From Halomonas sp. HL-93 (GTDB taxonomy: Bacteria; Pseudomonadota; Gammaproteobacteria; Pseudomonadales; Halomonadaceae): a stretch of 64,000 nt of DNA. Each line of letters starts with the position of its first letter. The stretch's first letter is position 1. Below the pieces are notes generated by a model. The model was given only the letters and a program-made list of their open reading frames with translations, was not told the DNA's origin and did not search any database. The position numbers and the translations under genes are program-made. Below, one piece after another: positions 17,692 through 26,469 of the stretch. Location: NCBI RefSeq assembly GCF_900086985.1, contig NZ_LT593974.1:2170001-2234000 (forward strand). Direction: 5' to 3'.

Positions 17692-18714
17692 ATGGTTGAA
17701 TATCTCGCTCATTTACGAGCGCGAGGGGCATCGTTCAAGCTGTCCAAAGGTGGCTTCCACAGGATTTCAGCGGTGTTAACTGTCCTGATTCTGGTCATCG
17801 TTTTCTCAATGGCGAGTCCTGCATTCTTCACGGTTAACAATTCGATGACGATCCTGTTGCAGACTGCCGTGATTGGCATGCTGGGAATAGGCTTGACCCT
17901 CGTAATCATCACCGGAGGCATAGACCTTAGCGTCGGTTCCACACTTGCTCTGGCCGGCACCTCTGCAGGCTTGTTGGTGAAATCAGGAATGCCCGTTCTG
18001 CCAGCCATGTTGCTCGGCGTGCTTGTAGGGGCACTTTGCGGATTAATCAATGGCCTCGTCATTACCAAAATGCGAATTACACCTTTTGTCGCAACCCTGG
18101 GCATGATGATGATGGCACGGGGCCTTGCGCTTGAGTTGACTGGCGCCGCCCCAGTTTCCCGCCTGGGTGAGTCATTCTCGGTTCTAGGTAACGGAAGGCT
18201 TTTTCGCATTGTAGAACAAGGCCCGAACGGTTTACCCAGCGTCGTTTTCCCCGGCATACCCTACCCTGCGATCCTGCTATTGATTGTCGCAGTGATGGCG
18301 GCCTATTTGCTTCGCCGTCGGGCCACAGGAAAACATATCTACGCGACCGGCTCTAATGAGGAGGCTGCACGCCTCTCGGGTGTAATGGTCGACAAGACCA
18401 AAATAATCGCCTACACGCTCTCCGGAGCGCTGGCAGGTTTGGCAGGCATGGTTCTAATGTCCCGGCTGGGAACGGCACAGCCCAACGAGGGAATCATGTA
18501 TGAATTGGATGCCATCGCCGCTGCTGTCATCGGCGGCGCTTCGCTGATGGGCGGCATTGGCAATATTGGAGGCACGATGATAGGCGCATTTATCATCGGC
18601 ATCTTGCGCAATGGCCTCAATATGTCCGGCGTTTCAGCCTTCATCCAGCAGATCATCATCGGTTTCGTGGTCATTCTGGCCGTATATATCGACCAGATGC
18701 GAAACCGGCGGTGA
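17692..18714 (+). CDS. ribose-type sugar ABC importer, permease
   Basis: 340 residues, RbsC family, about 8-10 membrane segments. Landmarks are IGMLGIGLTLVIITGGIDLSVGS, INGLVITKMRITPFVATLGMM, the YATGSNEEAARLSGV cytoplasmic loop (EAA-like coupling region) and GGASLMGGIGNIGGTMIGAFIIG. AAGGAG lies 8 bases before the ATG. It is the first gene of the rightward operon, with the binding protein and ATPase following. A single permease would form a homodimer. Confidence 0.88.
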   Translation: MVEYLAHLRARGASFKLSKGGFHRISAVLTVLILVIVFSMASPAFFTVNNSMTILLQTAVIGMLGIGLTLVIITGGIDLSVGSTLALAGTSAGLLVKSGMPVLPAMLLGVLVGALCGLINGLVITKMRITPFVATLGMMMMARGLALELTGAAPVSRLGESFSVLGNGRLFRIVEQGPNGLPSVVFPGIPYPAILLLIVAVMAAYLLRRRATGKHIYATGSNEEAARLSGVMVDKTKIIAYTLSGALAGLAGMVLMSRLGTAQPNEGIMYELDAIAAAVIGGASLMGGIGNIGGTMIGAFIIGILRNGLNMSGVSAFIQQIIIGFVVILAVYIDQMRNRR

Positions 18715-18746
18715 GATACATTTTCAACCAATAGTGGAGAACAACA

Positions 18747-19688
18747 ATGAAAACGTCTCTGAAAGTCCTAGTCACAGCGGTAACACTGTCTCTCGTATCA
18801 ATGCCGGCGTTTGCTGGAGAGATTGCCGTTATCGTCAAGACGACCAACTCAAATTACTGGCAGAACGTTGACAGAGGAGCCGCAGAGGCGCTGGCTGACC
18901 AATCAGAACACAGCTACACCTTTAATGGCCCTGCATCCGAAACTGCTATCTCCGACCAGGTTAATCTGGTGGATAACGCGGTGAATCGTGGAGTCTCCGG
19001 CATTGTTCTAGCCCCGTCCGATCCCGAGGCACTGGCGCCCGCGGTTACGCGCGCGTATGAAAACGGCATTCCTGTCGTAATCATCGATTCGGAATTGGAT
19101 GACTCAGCCGACGGTAGCTATCAGGCATTTTTGTCCACTGACAACTGCGCCGCAGGTGAATTGGTCGCAGAAAACATGATTGATGAGGTTGGCACAAGCG
19201 GCAAGGTGGCCGTCATGTCTTACGTTGCCGGGGCTGGTTCTGAAGTTGGGCGTGTAGGTTGCTTCACCGACTATCTGGACGCAAATTCTGATTTGGAAAT
19301 TGTCGGCCCTCACTACTCAAAATCGCAGATGGGAACTGCATTAAACCAGACCACGGATGTTCTGGCTGCGAATGACGACCTGGTAGGCATTTTTGGTGCC
19401 AATGAGCCTACAGCAGTAGGTATGGGCCGCGCACTGGAAGAGTCTGGCAAAGCCGGAAATCTCGTAGCATTCGGTTTCGACGGCAGCGAAGACCTGCAGG
19501 ACTTCATCCGGGACGGTACCTTGAACGCCATTGCCGTTCAAGGTTCGTTTCAGATGGGTGAACAGGGCGTGCAAACCGTCATTGAATTAATGAATGGCGA
19601 TTCGGTCGAGGAATCCATTGATACAGGTGTTGTTTTGGTAACCCAGGATAACATCGACGATCCAGAAGCTCAGAACGTGCTGTACTAA
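18747..19688 (+). CDS. ribose-type sugar ABC importer, periplasmic binding protein
   Basis: 313 residues with a clear signal peptide (cut near SMPAFA-GEI). Type I periplasmic-binding fold: IAVIVKTTNSNYWQNVDRGA at the first strand, LAPSDPEAL, VIIDSELDD, GIFGANEPTAVGMGRAL, and GFDGSEDLQDFIRDG at the hinge. It resembles RbsB/fructose-binding proteins. GGAG precedes the ATG. The sugar is unknown; the linked catabolic genes suggest L-galactose, L-fucose or a related 6-carbon sugar. Confidence 0.88.
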   Translation: MKTSLKVLVTAVTLSLVSMPAFAGEIAVIVKTTNSNYWQNVDRGAAEALADQSEHSYTFNGPASETAISDQVNLVDNAVNRGVSGIVLAPSDPEALAPAVTRAYENGIPVVIIDSELDDSADGSYQAFLSTDNCAAGELVAENMIDEVGTSGKVAVMSYVAGAGSEVGRVGCFTDYLDANSDLEIVGPHYSKSQMGTALNQTTDVLAANDDLVGIFGANEPTAVGMGRALEESGKAGNLVAFGFDGSEDLQDFIRDGTLNAIAVQGSFQMGEQGVQTVIELMNGDSVEESIDTGVVLVTQDNIDDPEAQNVLY

Positions 19689-19756
19689 TAGCTGTGTCGC
19701 ACCTGATACGCCTTTCGGCGCATCAGGTGCCTTATAGCGTTAATCGGAGTTAGTCC

Positions 19757-20548
19757 ATGAGAATGCCCCACCAACAAGAAACACCGCTCGTCGAAATGGA
19801 GCATATTGAAAAGCTTTTCGGCGGTGTCCAAGCGGTCAATGACGTATCTGTAAATCTCAATGCTGGAGAGGTTGTTGGAGTATTGGGCCACAATGGTGCA
19901 GGCAAGTCCTGCCTCATGCGTATCCTGTCTGGCGCCATGAGCCCTAATGAAGGCACCATTCGTATCAAAGGTGAAAAAGTTGACATCAAGTCACCGCACG
20001 ATGCCCGTGCTCTCGGCATCGAAACCATATATCAGACTCTGGCATTAGCGAACCACCTGGACACCCCATCCAATTTTTTTCTGGGCCGGGAGCTCAAGAC
20101 GTTGTTCGGCAATCTTGATGACAGACGTATGCTGGAAGAGTCAAGCAAGGTCCTCCACAGACTCAACCCAAACTTCAAGAACTTGCAGGATCCGGTGTCC
20201 AGCCTTTCCGGTGGACAGCGCCAGGTAATTGCGATTGCCCGTGCGATCTACTTCAACGTCAAGATATTGATAATGGATGAGCCGACAGCCGCGTTGGGCC
20301 CTTCGGAAACAGCGATGGTTTCGGATCTGGTAAAGGAGCTCAAAAGCCAGGGTATCGGGATATTCCTGGTCTGCCACGACATACACGACGTGTTCGACCT
20401 TTGTGACCGTGTCATGGTCATGAACAGGGGAGAAAAAGTGGGACTGCATGACATCGAGGACGTCACGAAGGATGATGTACTAAGCCTGATCATCAAAGGA
20501 AAATTGCCCGACACCTGGTCGCCGAAGGCGGATGTTGCGCTGCAGTAG
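19757..20548 (+). CDS. ribose-type sugar ABC importer, single-domain ATPase
   Basis: 263 residues, one nucleotide-binding domain, so it is of FrcA type rather than the two-domain RbsA. Walker A GHNGAGKS near residue 51, signature LSGGQRQVIAIARA, Walker B ILIMDEPTAALG, H-loop VCHDIHDVFDLCDR. The start at 19757 could also be the in-frame ATG at 19763. After its stop the operon is interrupted by decayed sequence before the FAH gene. Confidence 0.88.
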   Translation: MRMPHQQETPLVEMEHIEKLFGGVQAVNDVSVNLNAGEVVGVLGHNGAGKSCLMRILSGAMSPNEGTIRIKGEKVDIKSPHDARALGIETIYQTLALANHLDTPSNFFLGRELKTLFGNLDDRRMLEESSKVLHRLNPNFKNLQDPVSSLSGGQRQVIAIARAIYFNVKILIMDEPTAALGPSETAMVSDLVKELKSQGIGIFLVCHDIHDVFDLCDRVMVMNRGEKVGLHDIEDVTKDDVLSLIIKGKLPDTWSPKADVALQ

Positions 20549-20703
20549 ATTGCAGATTATCAAGGTTTAAGGAGCTTCTGATTCAGACGAATACTCAGTG
20601 GAATGCCTTGCCGATGGCGGAAACTCGCCATGTTGATAGGCTTTAAGATCAAGGCACAATCAATCAAATTCAGAAACGACAAGTTGAAAAATTATAAGTC
20701 TTA
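20549..20703 (+). other. gene-poor stretch before the eda/SDR scar
   Basis: 155 bp after the ATPase stop. An AAGGAG sequence at about 20570 is followed by a 20-codon open stretch (QTNTQWNALPMAETRHVDRL) ending at a TAA, with no ATG. It may be the start of another lost gene, but I cannot name it. Confidence 0.3.
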
Positions 20704-20919
<216 letters not shown>

Positions 20920-20999
20920 TTCCCGATTGCAACTGACGGTGCCTTGCAGTAACCGACTGCTACCAATATCCAAGGCTTTAAAGAAAGAGTGTTACAGCT

Positions 21000-21851
21000 A
21001 TGAAATTACTTCGCTATGGGGATCCAGGCCAAGAAAAGCCCGGGCTGTTAGATACCGAGGGGAACATTCGTGATGTTTCAGCCCACCTGCCCGACCTGGC
21101 AAAACAATACATTGACCCAGACAATCTGGCCAAACTGGCTGGCATCGAAATTGACAGCTTACCCAGGGTGGATCAGTCAGTGCGAATCGGCCCCTGCGTC
21201 GGATCCATCGGTAAGTTTATCTGCATCGGATTGAACTATTCGGATCATGCCGCTGAAACAGGTGCAGAGTTGCCGCCCGAGCCCGTCGTCTTCAGCAAAT
21301 GGACCAGCTCAGTATGCGGACCCAATGACGACGTCATCATTCCCAGGGGTTCACAAAAAACGGATTGGGAAGTCGAGTTGGGTGTTGTCATTGGTCGAGG
21401 TGGCTCTTACATCGAAGAAGCAGAAGCACTAAACCATGTTGCCGGCTATTGTGTAATCAATGACATTTCCGAACGAGAATTCCAGCTTGAACGCAGCGGC
21501 AGTTGGGACAAGGGCAAGGGGTGCGACACCTTTGGCCCGTTGGGCCCGTGGCTTGTTACTCCTGAGGAAATCCAGAACCCTCATGACCTCGATCTTTGGC
21601 TGGAAGTGGACGGGTACCGCTACCAGGACGGCAATACACGCACCATGGTTTACCAGATTCCCTTTCTGATCAGCTACCTGAGCCGGTTCATGAGCCTGCA
21701 GCCCGGCGACGTCATTTCTACCGGAACACCTCCGGGCGTAGGCCTCGGCCAAAAGCCTCCAGCTTATCTGCAGCCGGGCCAGACAATGCGCCTGGGCATT
21801 TCCGGGCTTGGTGAACAGCAACAAGTAACGCGATCTGCGGACCTGATCTAG
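21000..21851 (+). CDS. fumarylacetoacetate-hydrolase-family hydrolase (2,4-diketo-3-deoxy sugar-acid hydrolase-like)
   Basis: 283 residues, FAH fold. N-terminal small domain (MKLLRYGDPGQEKPGLLD), then the catalytic domain with CIGLNYSDHAAETG, VFSKWTSSVCGPNDDV, metal ligands in DWEVELGVVIG (E-x-E) and NDISEREFQ, and the GDVISTGTPPGVGLG end. Such proteins cleave 2,4-diketo-3-deoxy-L-fuconate or -L-rhamnonate in the non-phosphorylative deoxysugar pathways; others are ureidoglycolate lyases. Adjacent SDR and mutarotase/lactonase genes favour the sugar pathway. Confidence 0.82.
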   Translation: MKLLRYGDPGQEKPGLLDTEGNIRDVSAHLPDLAKQYIDPDNLAKLAGIEIDSLPRVDQSVRIGPCVGSIGKFICIGLNYSDHAAETGAELPPEPVVFSKWTSSVCGPNDDVIIPRGSQKTDWEVELGVVIGRGGSYIEEAEALNHVAGYCVINDISEREFQLERSGSWDKGKGCDTFGPLGPWLVTPEEIQNPHDLDLWLEVDGYRYQDGNTRTMVYQIPFLISYLSRFMSLQPGDVISTGTPPGVGLGQKPPAYLQPGQTMRLGISGLGEQQQVTRSADLI

Positions 21852-21918
21852 GGCCTCATTCATGTTGCGTGCGCCCTATGTCAACCTAGTTGTGTCCGGC
21901 TAATGGAGTATAGTAATT

Positions 21919-22725
21919 ATGAAGTTGATCCATAAAACAGCTATTGTTACAGGTGCCGGCAACGGCATTGGACGGGCAACGGCATTGTCTTTTGCAAAGG
22001 AAGGTGCTCAGGTTGTCGTCTCCGATATTGATTACGCCGCAGCGCAAACTACCACACAAAAGATAAAGGACATGGGCAGTGAAGCCATAGCAGTAAAAAC
22101 TGACGTATCGAATCTGGCGGACCTTCAATCACTCATTGATAAAACTGTCCGCCATTTCGGGCAACTGGATATACTGGTAAACAACGCGGGCGTTATTCTT
22201 CCAAAGAGGCTAGACGATGTCTCCGAGGAGGACTGGAACCGGCTCTGCGACATCAACCTGAAAGGCGTCGTGTTCGGTTGCAAGCTTGCTCTGCCCGAGC
22301 TTCGCAAAAGGAAAGGAAACATTGTCAACATGGCGTCAATGACCGGTGTGTCCGGACAACAGAATAATCCCGTATACAGTGCCACCAAAGGTGGCGTCAT
22401 CGCGCTCACACGCTCCCTGGCTATTGATTGCGCGATGGAAGGCGTCAGGGTAAATGCCGTCTGCCCGGCGGGCGTATCTACACCGCTTCTCGAAAAGTGG
22501 CTGGCTAATAGCGAGAACTCCGAAAAAGCCCGGATCAATCAGGATTACTCGCACCTTCTCGGCCGAACTGCTACCTCGGAAGAGATTGCATCGGTCGTGG
22601 CTTTTCTGGCCAGCAATGAAGCCTCTTTTATCACGGGTCAGGACATTCACGTCGAAGGCGGCGCAACCTTGGGTTATGGAGTCGGGCCAAAGGCTGAGTG
22701 GCATTCGCTATTGCCGCCGAGATAA
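21919..22725 (+). CDS. short-chain dehydrogenase (2-keto-3-deoxy-L-fuconate dehydrogenase-like)
   Basis: 268 residues, classical SDR. TGAGNGIG cofactor motif at about residues 12-19 and D after the second strand (VVSDIDYA) suggest NAD+. NNAG is present, Ser in VNMASMTGVSG, and Y-x-x-x-K in YSATKGG near residue 153. The tail after VEGGATLGYGVG is extended (KAEWHSLLPPR). Following the FAH hydrolase, it fits oxidation of a 2-keto-3-deoxy sugar acid at C4. It is the last gene before the truncated tnsA, which converges and overlaps it by 18 bp. Confidence 0.82.
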   Translation: MKLIHKTAIVTGAGNGIGRATALSFAKEGAQVVVSDIDYAAAQTTTQKIKDMGSEAIAVKTDVSNLADLQSLIDKTVRHFGQLDILVNNAGVILPKRLDDVSEEDWNRLCDINLKGVVFGCKLALPELRKRKGNIVNMASMTGVSGQQNNPVYSATKGGVIALTRSLAIDCAMEGVRVNAVCPAGVSTPLLEKWLANSENSEKARINQDYSHLLGRTATSEEIASVVAFLASNEASFITGQDIHVEGGATLGYGVGPKAEWHSLLPPR

Positions 22726-23076
22726 TTGGACAATTGCCCAAGAATCCAGGCTTTTAGCAGCCTCTCTTTTAGCGGCAAAACGTTGCATAATTTCAGGTTT
22801 TAAAAAAAAGCGAGCAGGCTTGATTTCGACAAAGGTAGCAACGCCTGAAGCATTAATTAAGCGAAAATCTGGGGTATAGGGAAGGGTTTTGGCTTCGTAG
22901 TTGTAGTGAAACCCCATAGGCTGGGCTTCAAAAGACTGAATGTCATCCGAATATTCAAAGTGAAAGCATGCATCGAATTCCAAAGTCCATTCGACGGTTA
23001 GGACATTGCCGTTTTTGGCACTAGCGAACTTGTAGAGATTTTTGACGCGGGAGTGGCGGAGCTTGCGGCGGTACAT
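22708..23076 (-). pseudogene. tnsA: truncated Tn7-like transposase subunit TnsA
   Basis: 122 residues, about half of a full TnsA (usually 220-270). It keeps the N-terminal restriction-endonuclease-like catalytic domain: Glu in VEWTLEFDACFHFEY, Asp in LPYTPDFRL and the E-x-K of TFVEIKP. The family-like sequence stops near REAAKS, after which a short unrelated tail (LDSWAIVQLSRRQ) runs into the SDR gene end. The C-terminal domain that contacts TnsC, and all of tnsB, tnsC and tnsD, are absent. It is the first gene inward from a transposon end, as in Tn7. Confidence 0.82.
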
Positions 23077-23165
23077 GGCACCACCCTTATATGTAGTTTA
23101 ATTACATAAAAGGTAGCTTATGACAGGTTTTTTGAGAATTATGCCAACTAGCATTGAAAACGACA
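23077..23165 (-). mobile_element. Tn7-like transposon right-end remnant
   Basis: Reading leftward from 23165, the sequence begins TGTCGTTTTCAATGC and runs AT-rich to the tnsA start, as expected for a Tn7-like end (5'-TGT terminus, tnsA first inward). It ends a few bases beyond the 3' end of the ffs copy at 23167. In Tn7 the right end with tnsA lies next to the attachment gene, and Tn7-like families that insert beside ffs are known. No matching left end was found in the window. Confidence 0.6.
23090..23108. promoter_or_regulatory. palindrome upstream of tnsA
   Basis: TATGTA and TACATA arms with a 7-bp spacer lie 13 bp upstream of the tnsA start, within the transposon end. It could be a TnsB site or a promoter element. 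Assignment is tentative. Confidence 0.35.
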
Positions 23166-23166
23166 T

Positions 23167-23219
23167 AAATGGAGGCGGCCCCAAAAGCCACATCCCGGCA
23201 CACGCATCCACCACTACCG
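23167..23219. repeat. 53-bp direct repeat, copy 1 (attL-like, ffs 3' end)
   Basis: This segment is identical over 53 bp to 31654-31706, which is the 3' part of the intact 4.5S RNA gene. Here it is only a fragment: homology to ffs stops after ACTACCG and AT-rich island sequence follows. It marks the distal end of the integrated island. Confidence 0.85.
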
Positions 23220-23610
23220 AGTATCATTCCGAGTGCCTTGGCAATTGATTTACAAAGAAATTTCAGCCTTCACTTGTTAGCGTGCACTTCCCAGCACGCT
23301 GCCCATATTGTACCCAGAATTATCCATTTTGTATCACCAATGTGTACCAAAATTCATGCCTTTCGAACCGTCCACTAGAAATTCTAAGGGCTTGTTGTAG
23401 ACCACTGGACTCATATCAGAGATTTCAAGCACCCTCCCTCGATAACGATACGGGTAGGAACAAGCACACGGGCAGATTTTGAGCTTTTGGCATAGTGAGC
23501 GCATAGAGCTCTGACATAGCACAGCCCTATGCAAATGCTTACTTGCTATATAATTTTTTCTAGAATTCATATTTCCTTGGCAGACACATACATAAGCACA
23601 TTTTGATACT
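23220..23610. other. island edge without a confident gene
   Basis: About 390 bp between the attL-like repeat and the first recombinase remnant. It holds an inverted repeat AGCGTGC/GCACGCT (23279-23300, 8-bp loop) and one leftward 78-codon open frame (23570-23334) with AAGGAAAT before its ATG. That frame's product is Cys- and Arg-rich and unlike any family I recognise, so I do not call it a gene. Confidence 0.4.
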
Positions 23611-24000
23611 CAAGCCTTGAGAGCGCGCTGAACAGTCGAAACGCCACAACCAGCAAGATCAGCTGTCTAGCGAATGCTAAAACCTTTCTCTCGAAGCTCT
23701 CGTATTTTCTGATGTAGAACAGCATCTATAGGTCTTCCCTTGTAAGCACCTTGAGCCTTCGCCTTTTCGATTTCTTCAGCCTGTCTTCTTCGCCGGTCGT
23801 CATAATCCTTGCGGGCAACGGCCGCTAGCATTTCCATGAGCATCGAATTAACAGCATCCAACATCCTTCCTGTGAAGTCATCGCTAGCGCTTACGGTCAT
23901 AGCTACATAGCTAGTTGGCAGATCAAGAGAGACCACACGAAGACCCGCGCTCTGTATAGCAGCTTTCAGCTTGTCCCAATCAGCCTTAGTGAGGCGTGCT
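23611..24000 (-). pseudogene. serine recombinase (resolvase) remnant, C-terminal half
   Basis: Reading leftward from about 23998, the frame encodes LTKADWDKLKAAIQSAGLRV and VSLDLPTSY, then the long helix RRRRQAEEIEKAKAQGAYKGRP. It is then cut by a TAG at 23667-23669 inside the HTH (GFSIR-stop-TADLAGCGVSTVQRALKA). The N-terminal catalytic Ser region is missing. It is fused head to head with a second recombinase fragment at about 24000. Confidence 0.75.
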
Positions 24001-24002
24001 CA

Positions 24003-24276
24003 AGTGAGTACGCCGATAGGTAAGGCAATGCTGACTATGCTTACTGCTATGGCTGAGCTTGAACGTTCAAACATCAAAGAACGCCAACTGACTGGCATCA
24101 AGCGGGCCAAGGCTAAAGGCAAAGCGCTGGGTAGGAAGAAGACCATCAACGATGAGGATGTAGCTCAATGGCGTCAGGAGAATAGCGCCAGCATCAAAGC
24201 TACTGCTGAACATTTCGACATTTCGACAGCATCCGTAAAGCGAGCCTGTCGGATAGCCAAGGAAGTTGTAGTGTAG
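24003..24276 (+). pseudogene. serine recombinase (invertase/resolvase type) remnant, C-terminal half
   Basis: About 90 codons from STPIGKAMLTMLTAMAELERSNIKER through KAKGKALGRKKTI to the HTH end (ATAEHFDISTASVKRACRIAKE). The catalytic N-terminal domain with the nucleophilic Ser is missing. The open frame extends upstream to 23971 only by accident. It is a different recombinase subtype from its leftward neighbour, and the two C-terminal halves point away from a shared junction. Confidence 0.75.
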
Positions 24277-24409
24277 AATACACCAAAGGGATTTATGACT
24301 ATAGTATGATACCTTTATTTATTGCCCTCACTTTTGTGGTGGAGTAATTATTTTACTTTGGCATTAAATGTAGCTGATGCTTTTAGAAAATATAGAGGAA
24401 AACTATTTT

Positions 24410-24931
24410 ATGGCTTTGGTAACATGTAAAGAATGCCTTTCAGAAATTAGCAGTAAGGCTGCTTTGTGTCCTCAATGCGGAGTCCCACAAACAAACAAAA
24501 ATCAGGGTAAGAAAGCGCTTACTATGGTTTTTTTAGCAATATTAGCTTTTTACTTTATGAATGATTCAGATAAAGATAATGACGCTAACAGCCATGCAGA
24601 AATAGCTAGCAAAAACTCTGGCAGAGATATAGAACATTTCAAAGAACCTTTCAATAGGAACTCTGCTGATGACCGCGATAATATTTTACCTAGCTCCCTT
24701 GGTGCAAGGGCAGCGTGTAGACATTTTTTGATACAATATTTAAATGACCCTGATAATGCTGAATGGGAGCCTGGTTATACATGGGAAACTGAGTTAGAAA
24801 AAGATTTTGCTGTAGTTTTTCCTTCTTTACGTACTCGTAATGCAAAGGGATTATCAATACTCGCTAGTTTTAAGTGTGAGATTGGTTTCGAAAATGGTAA
24901 CTGGCATTTGAATGAATTAGAAAGAATTTAA
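24410..24931 (+). CDS. zinc-ribbon membrane protein of unknown function
   Basis: 173 residues from the ATG at 24410, chosen over the in-frame ATG at 24377 because AGAGGAA lies about 10 bases upstream and the domain begins at once. A CxxC-x12-CxxC zinc ribbon (CKECLSEIS to LCPQCGVPQ) is followed by one membrane helix (TMVFLAILAFYF), a polar linker, and a C-terminal domain with two Cys (ARAACRHFLI, SFKCEIGFENG) that probably lies outside the cytoplasm. It is 20 bp upstream of the FRG gene and likely co-transcribed. Confidence 0.7.
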   Translation: MALVTCKECLSEISSKAALCPQCGVPQTNKNQGKKALTMVFLAILAFYFMNDSDKDNDANSHAEIASKNSGRDIEHFKEPFNRNSADDRDNILPSSLGARAACRHFLIQYLNDPDNAEWEPGYTWETELEKDFAVVFPSLRTRNAKGLSILASFKCEIGFENGNWHLNELERI

Positions 24932-24951
24932 ATGGATGGGTTATAAAAATT

Positions 24952-25833
24952 ATGTGGGATGAAATTGACGAAATTGTATATCATTCAGCATCAAGCCTTC
25001 TTCAGCATTTCGTAACTGAAAAGCACCCAGGTCTTGTTTATAGAGGACTCGGCTACCATCGCCACACACTCAGTCCGTCTATTGTTAGAGCCAAAACCTC
25101 TAGAAAACTGGAAGCTATCTATGGTGGAGACGCAAAAACATTTAAGGAAATTACATACCTGTATTGGTTCGTAAATGCCTGTGACGATGCAGGACTTCAA
25201 GTTGCTGGCGATAGTAGCGAACTGAGAGACTTCCTTCGGGAGCCAATAGGTCAGAATAGCCAAGGCCGAGAAGTTGATCTATTTAAATTTCCAAGTTTAT
25301 GGCCCACAGATCAAGATTCCGTTTTCAGGTTCCTAGCACAAGCCCAACATCATGGTGTACCTACGCGACTCTTGGATTGGACTAGCTCTCCCTTGGTTGC
25401 TTGCTACTTCACTGTCTCTCAGGCTTTGAACGAACGAATCAGACAAGATGACGAAGCGGACTTATCAACTTGGATGGTGAGCATTGTTGAACTTGATAGC
25501 ATTGCAGCAGGTTCTTTTGAGGATACTTTCACAATCAGAAAAGCTCCTGGCTCAACCAGTAAGAACCTAGCAGCCCAAAAGGGCATGTTCACGTTAATTA
25601 AAGGTTTTGAATTAAATAATCTCGACATAAATAACCACAGGTTATCCCGTATTTATCTTAAACGACACCTTCTCCCTCTTTCAGAAGCAAAAGAATTAAT
25701 GCAACATCTTGAAAGACTGGGAGTAACAGTTGCGACCCTTTTCCCTGGCTTTGATGGTGCGGCGAAACACGCGACTGAAGCCATGTTACTTGAAGACTTA
25801 GACCAAGAATTAAGAGAGATTAAGTTAAAATAG
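24952..25833 (+). CDS. FRG-domain protein
   Basis: 293 residues. The FRG domain is marked by LVYRGLGYHRHTLSPSI near the start and the conserved AQHHGVPTRLLDWTSSPLVACYFTV block (about residues 130-154), which is typical of this family. The domain is named for a Phe/Tyr-Arg-Gly motif. Its biochemistry is not settled, and it is frequent in phage, island and defence contexts. It follows the zinc-ribbon gene by 20 bp and converges on the unknown gene at 25876. Confidence 0.8.
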   Translation: MWDEIDEIVYHSASSLLQHFVTEKHPGLVYRGLGYHRHTLSPSIVRAKTSRKLEAIYGGDAKTFKEITYLYWFVNACDDAGLQVAGDSSELRDFLREPIGQNSQGREVDLFKFPSLWPTDQDSVFRFLAQAQHHGVPTRLLDWTSSPLVACYFTVSQALNERIRQDDEADLSTWMVSIVELDSIAAGSFEDTFTIRKAPGSTSKNLAAQKGMFTLIKGFELNNLDINNHRLSRIYLKRHLLPLSEAKELMQHLERLGVTVATLFPGFDGAAKHATEAMLLEDLDQELREIKLK

Positions 25834-25875
25834 CAATGTAGCAATACATATAATTAATATTTTATGTGTTATTAT

Positions 25876-26469
25876 TTATATATGGCCTTGATCAATTTGG
25901 AATTCAACCCATTCCTTTAAATCTCTTGCTAAAGCAGAAAGTTCATGACTTTTTGCCCCTGAGAAACCGTGAGCAATACTCAGTAGCCCAGTTCTCTCTA
26001 ACCTTGTTAAAAGAGCCGAACTAAGTTCTACGTCGCAGTTCATTTTTCCAGCTATATAGGTTGCCATGTTTTTTGGTTCAGTTTTTATACAAGAACTTTT
26101 ATTGTTATTGCTATAGTCGTAAAGATAGTAGAGTATAATAATTTCCCGATCAGAAAGATCATCAACTATAGATAATATTTCATGATAAGAACTGGGGTTT
26201 TCAAAAAGTTTTCCCGACTCAACACCATATACTAACATATTGGAAAGTGTCATGATCTTATTTTTTGATGAGCTCCTTTTTAAAGCATCTTCAGTAGCGA
26301 TAAAAGCCGCAATAAATTCATCTTTTTTAATTTCGGGGCTTTCTTTCGTAAAACCAGCTTTTGATAGCTCCTCTAACAAAAATATACGCCTCTTTTTTTT
26401 ATACCTATTTAAAAAATATTTAAAAGTGTGTTTAATTATCATTGAGTTTGGCTCATTCACAATTTCCAT
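25876..26469 (-). CDS. unrecognised helical island protein
   Basis: 197 residues that I cannot place in a family. It is Lys/Ser/Asn-rich with a strongly basic early segment (YFLNRYKKKRR). Middle helices include LSDREIIILYYLYDYSNNN. The C-terminal region could be a winged-helix (VELSSALLTRLERTGLLSIAHG). No signal peptide or membrane segment. GAGGAAAAA precedes the ATG, so expression is plausible. AT-rich, like its neighbours. Confidence 0.6.
   Translation of the reverse strand: MEIVNEPNSMIIKHTFKYFLNRYKKKRRIFLLEELSKAGFTKESPEIKKDEFIAAFIATEDALKRSSSKNKIMTLSNMLVYGVESGKLFENPSSYHEILSIVDDLSDREIIILYYLYDYSNNNKSSCIKTEPKNMATYIAGKMNCDVELSSALLTRLERTGLLSIAHGFSGAKSHELSALARDLKEWVEFQIDQGHI

Noticed and set aside
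22125..22704. Antisense frames across the SDR gene
   Set aside because: The SDR frame has all family motifs; the antisense products do not.
23334..23570. 78-codon leftward frame with a fair ribosome site at the island edge
   Set aside because: Composition is odd (Cys/Arg-rich), no recognisable family, and it lies in non-coding-looking sequence next to an att repeat; mentioned but not called a gene.
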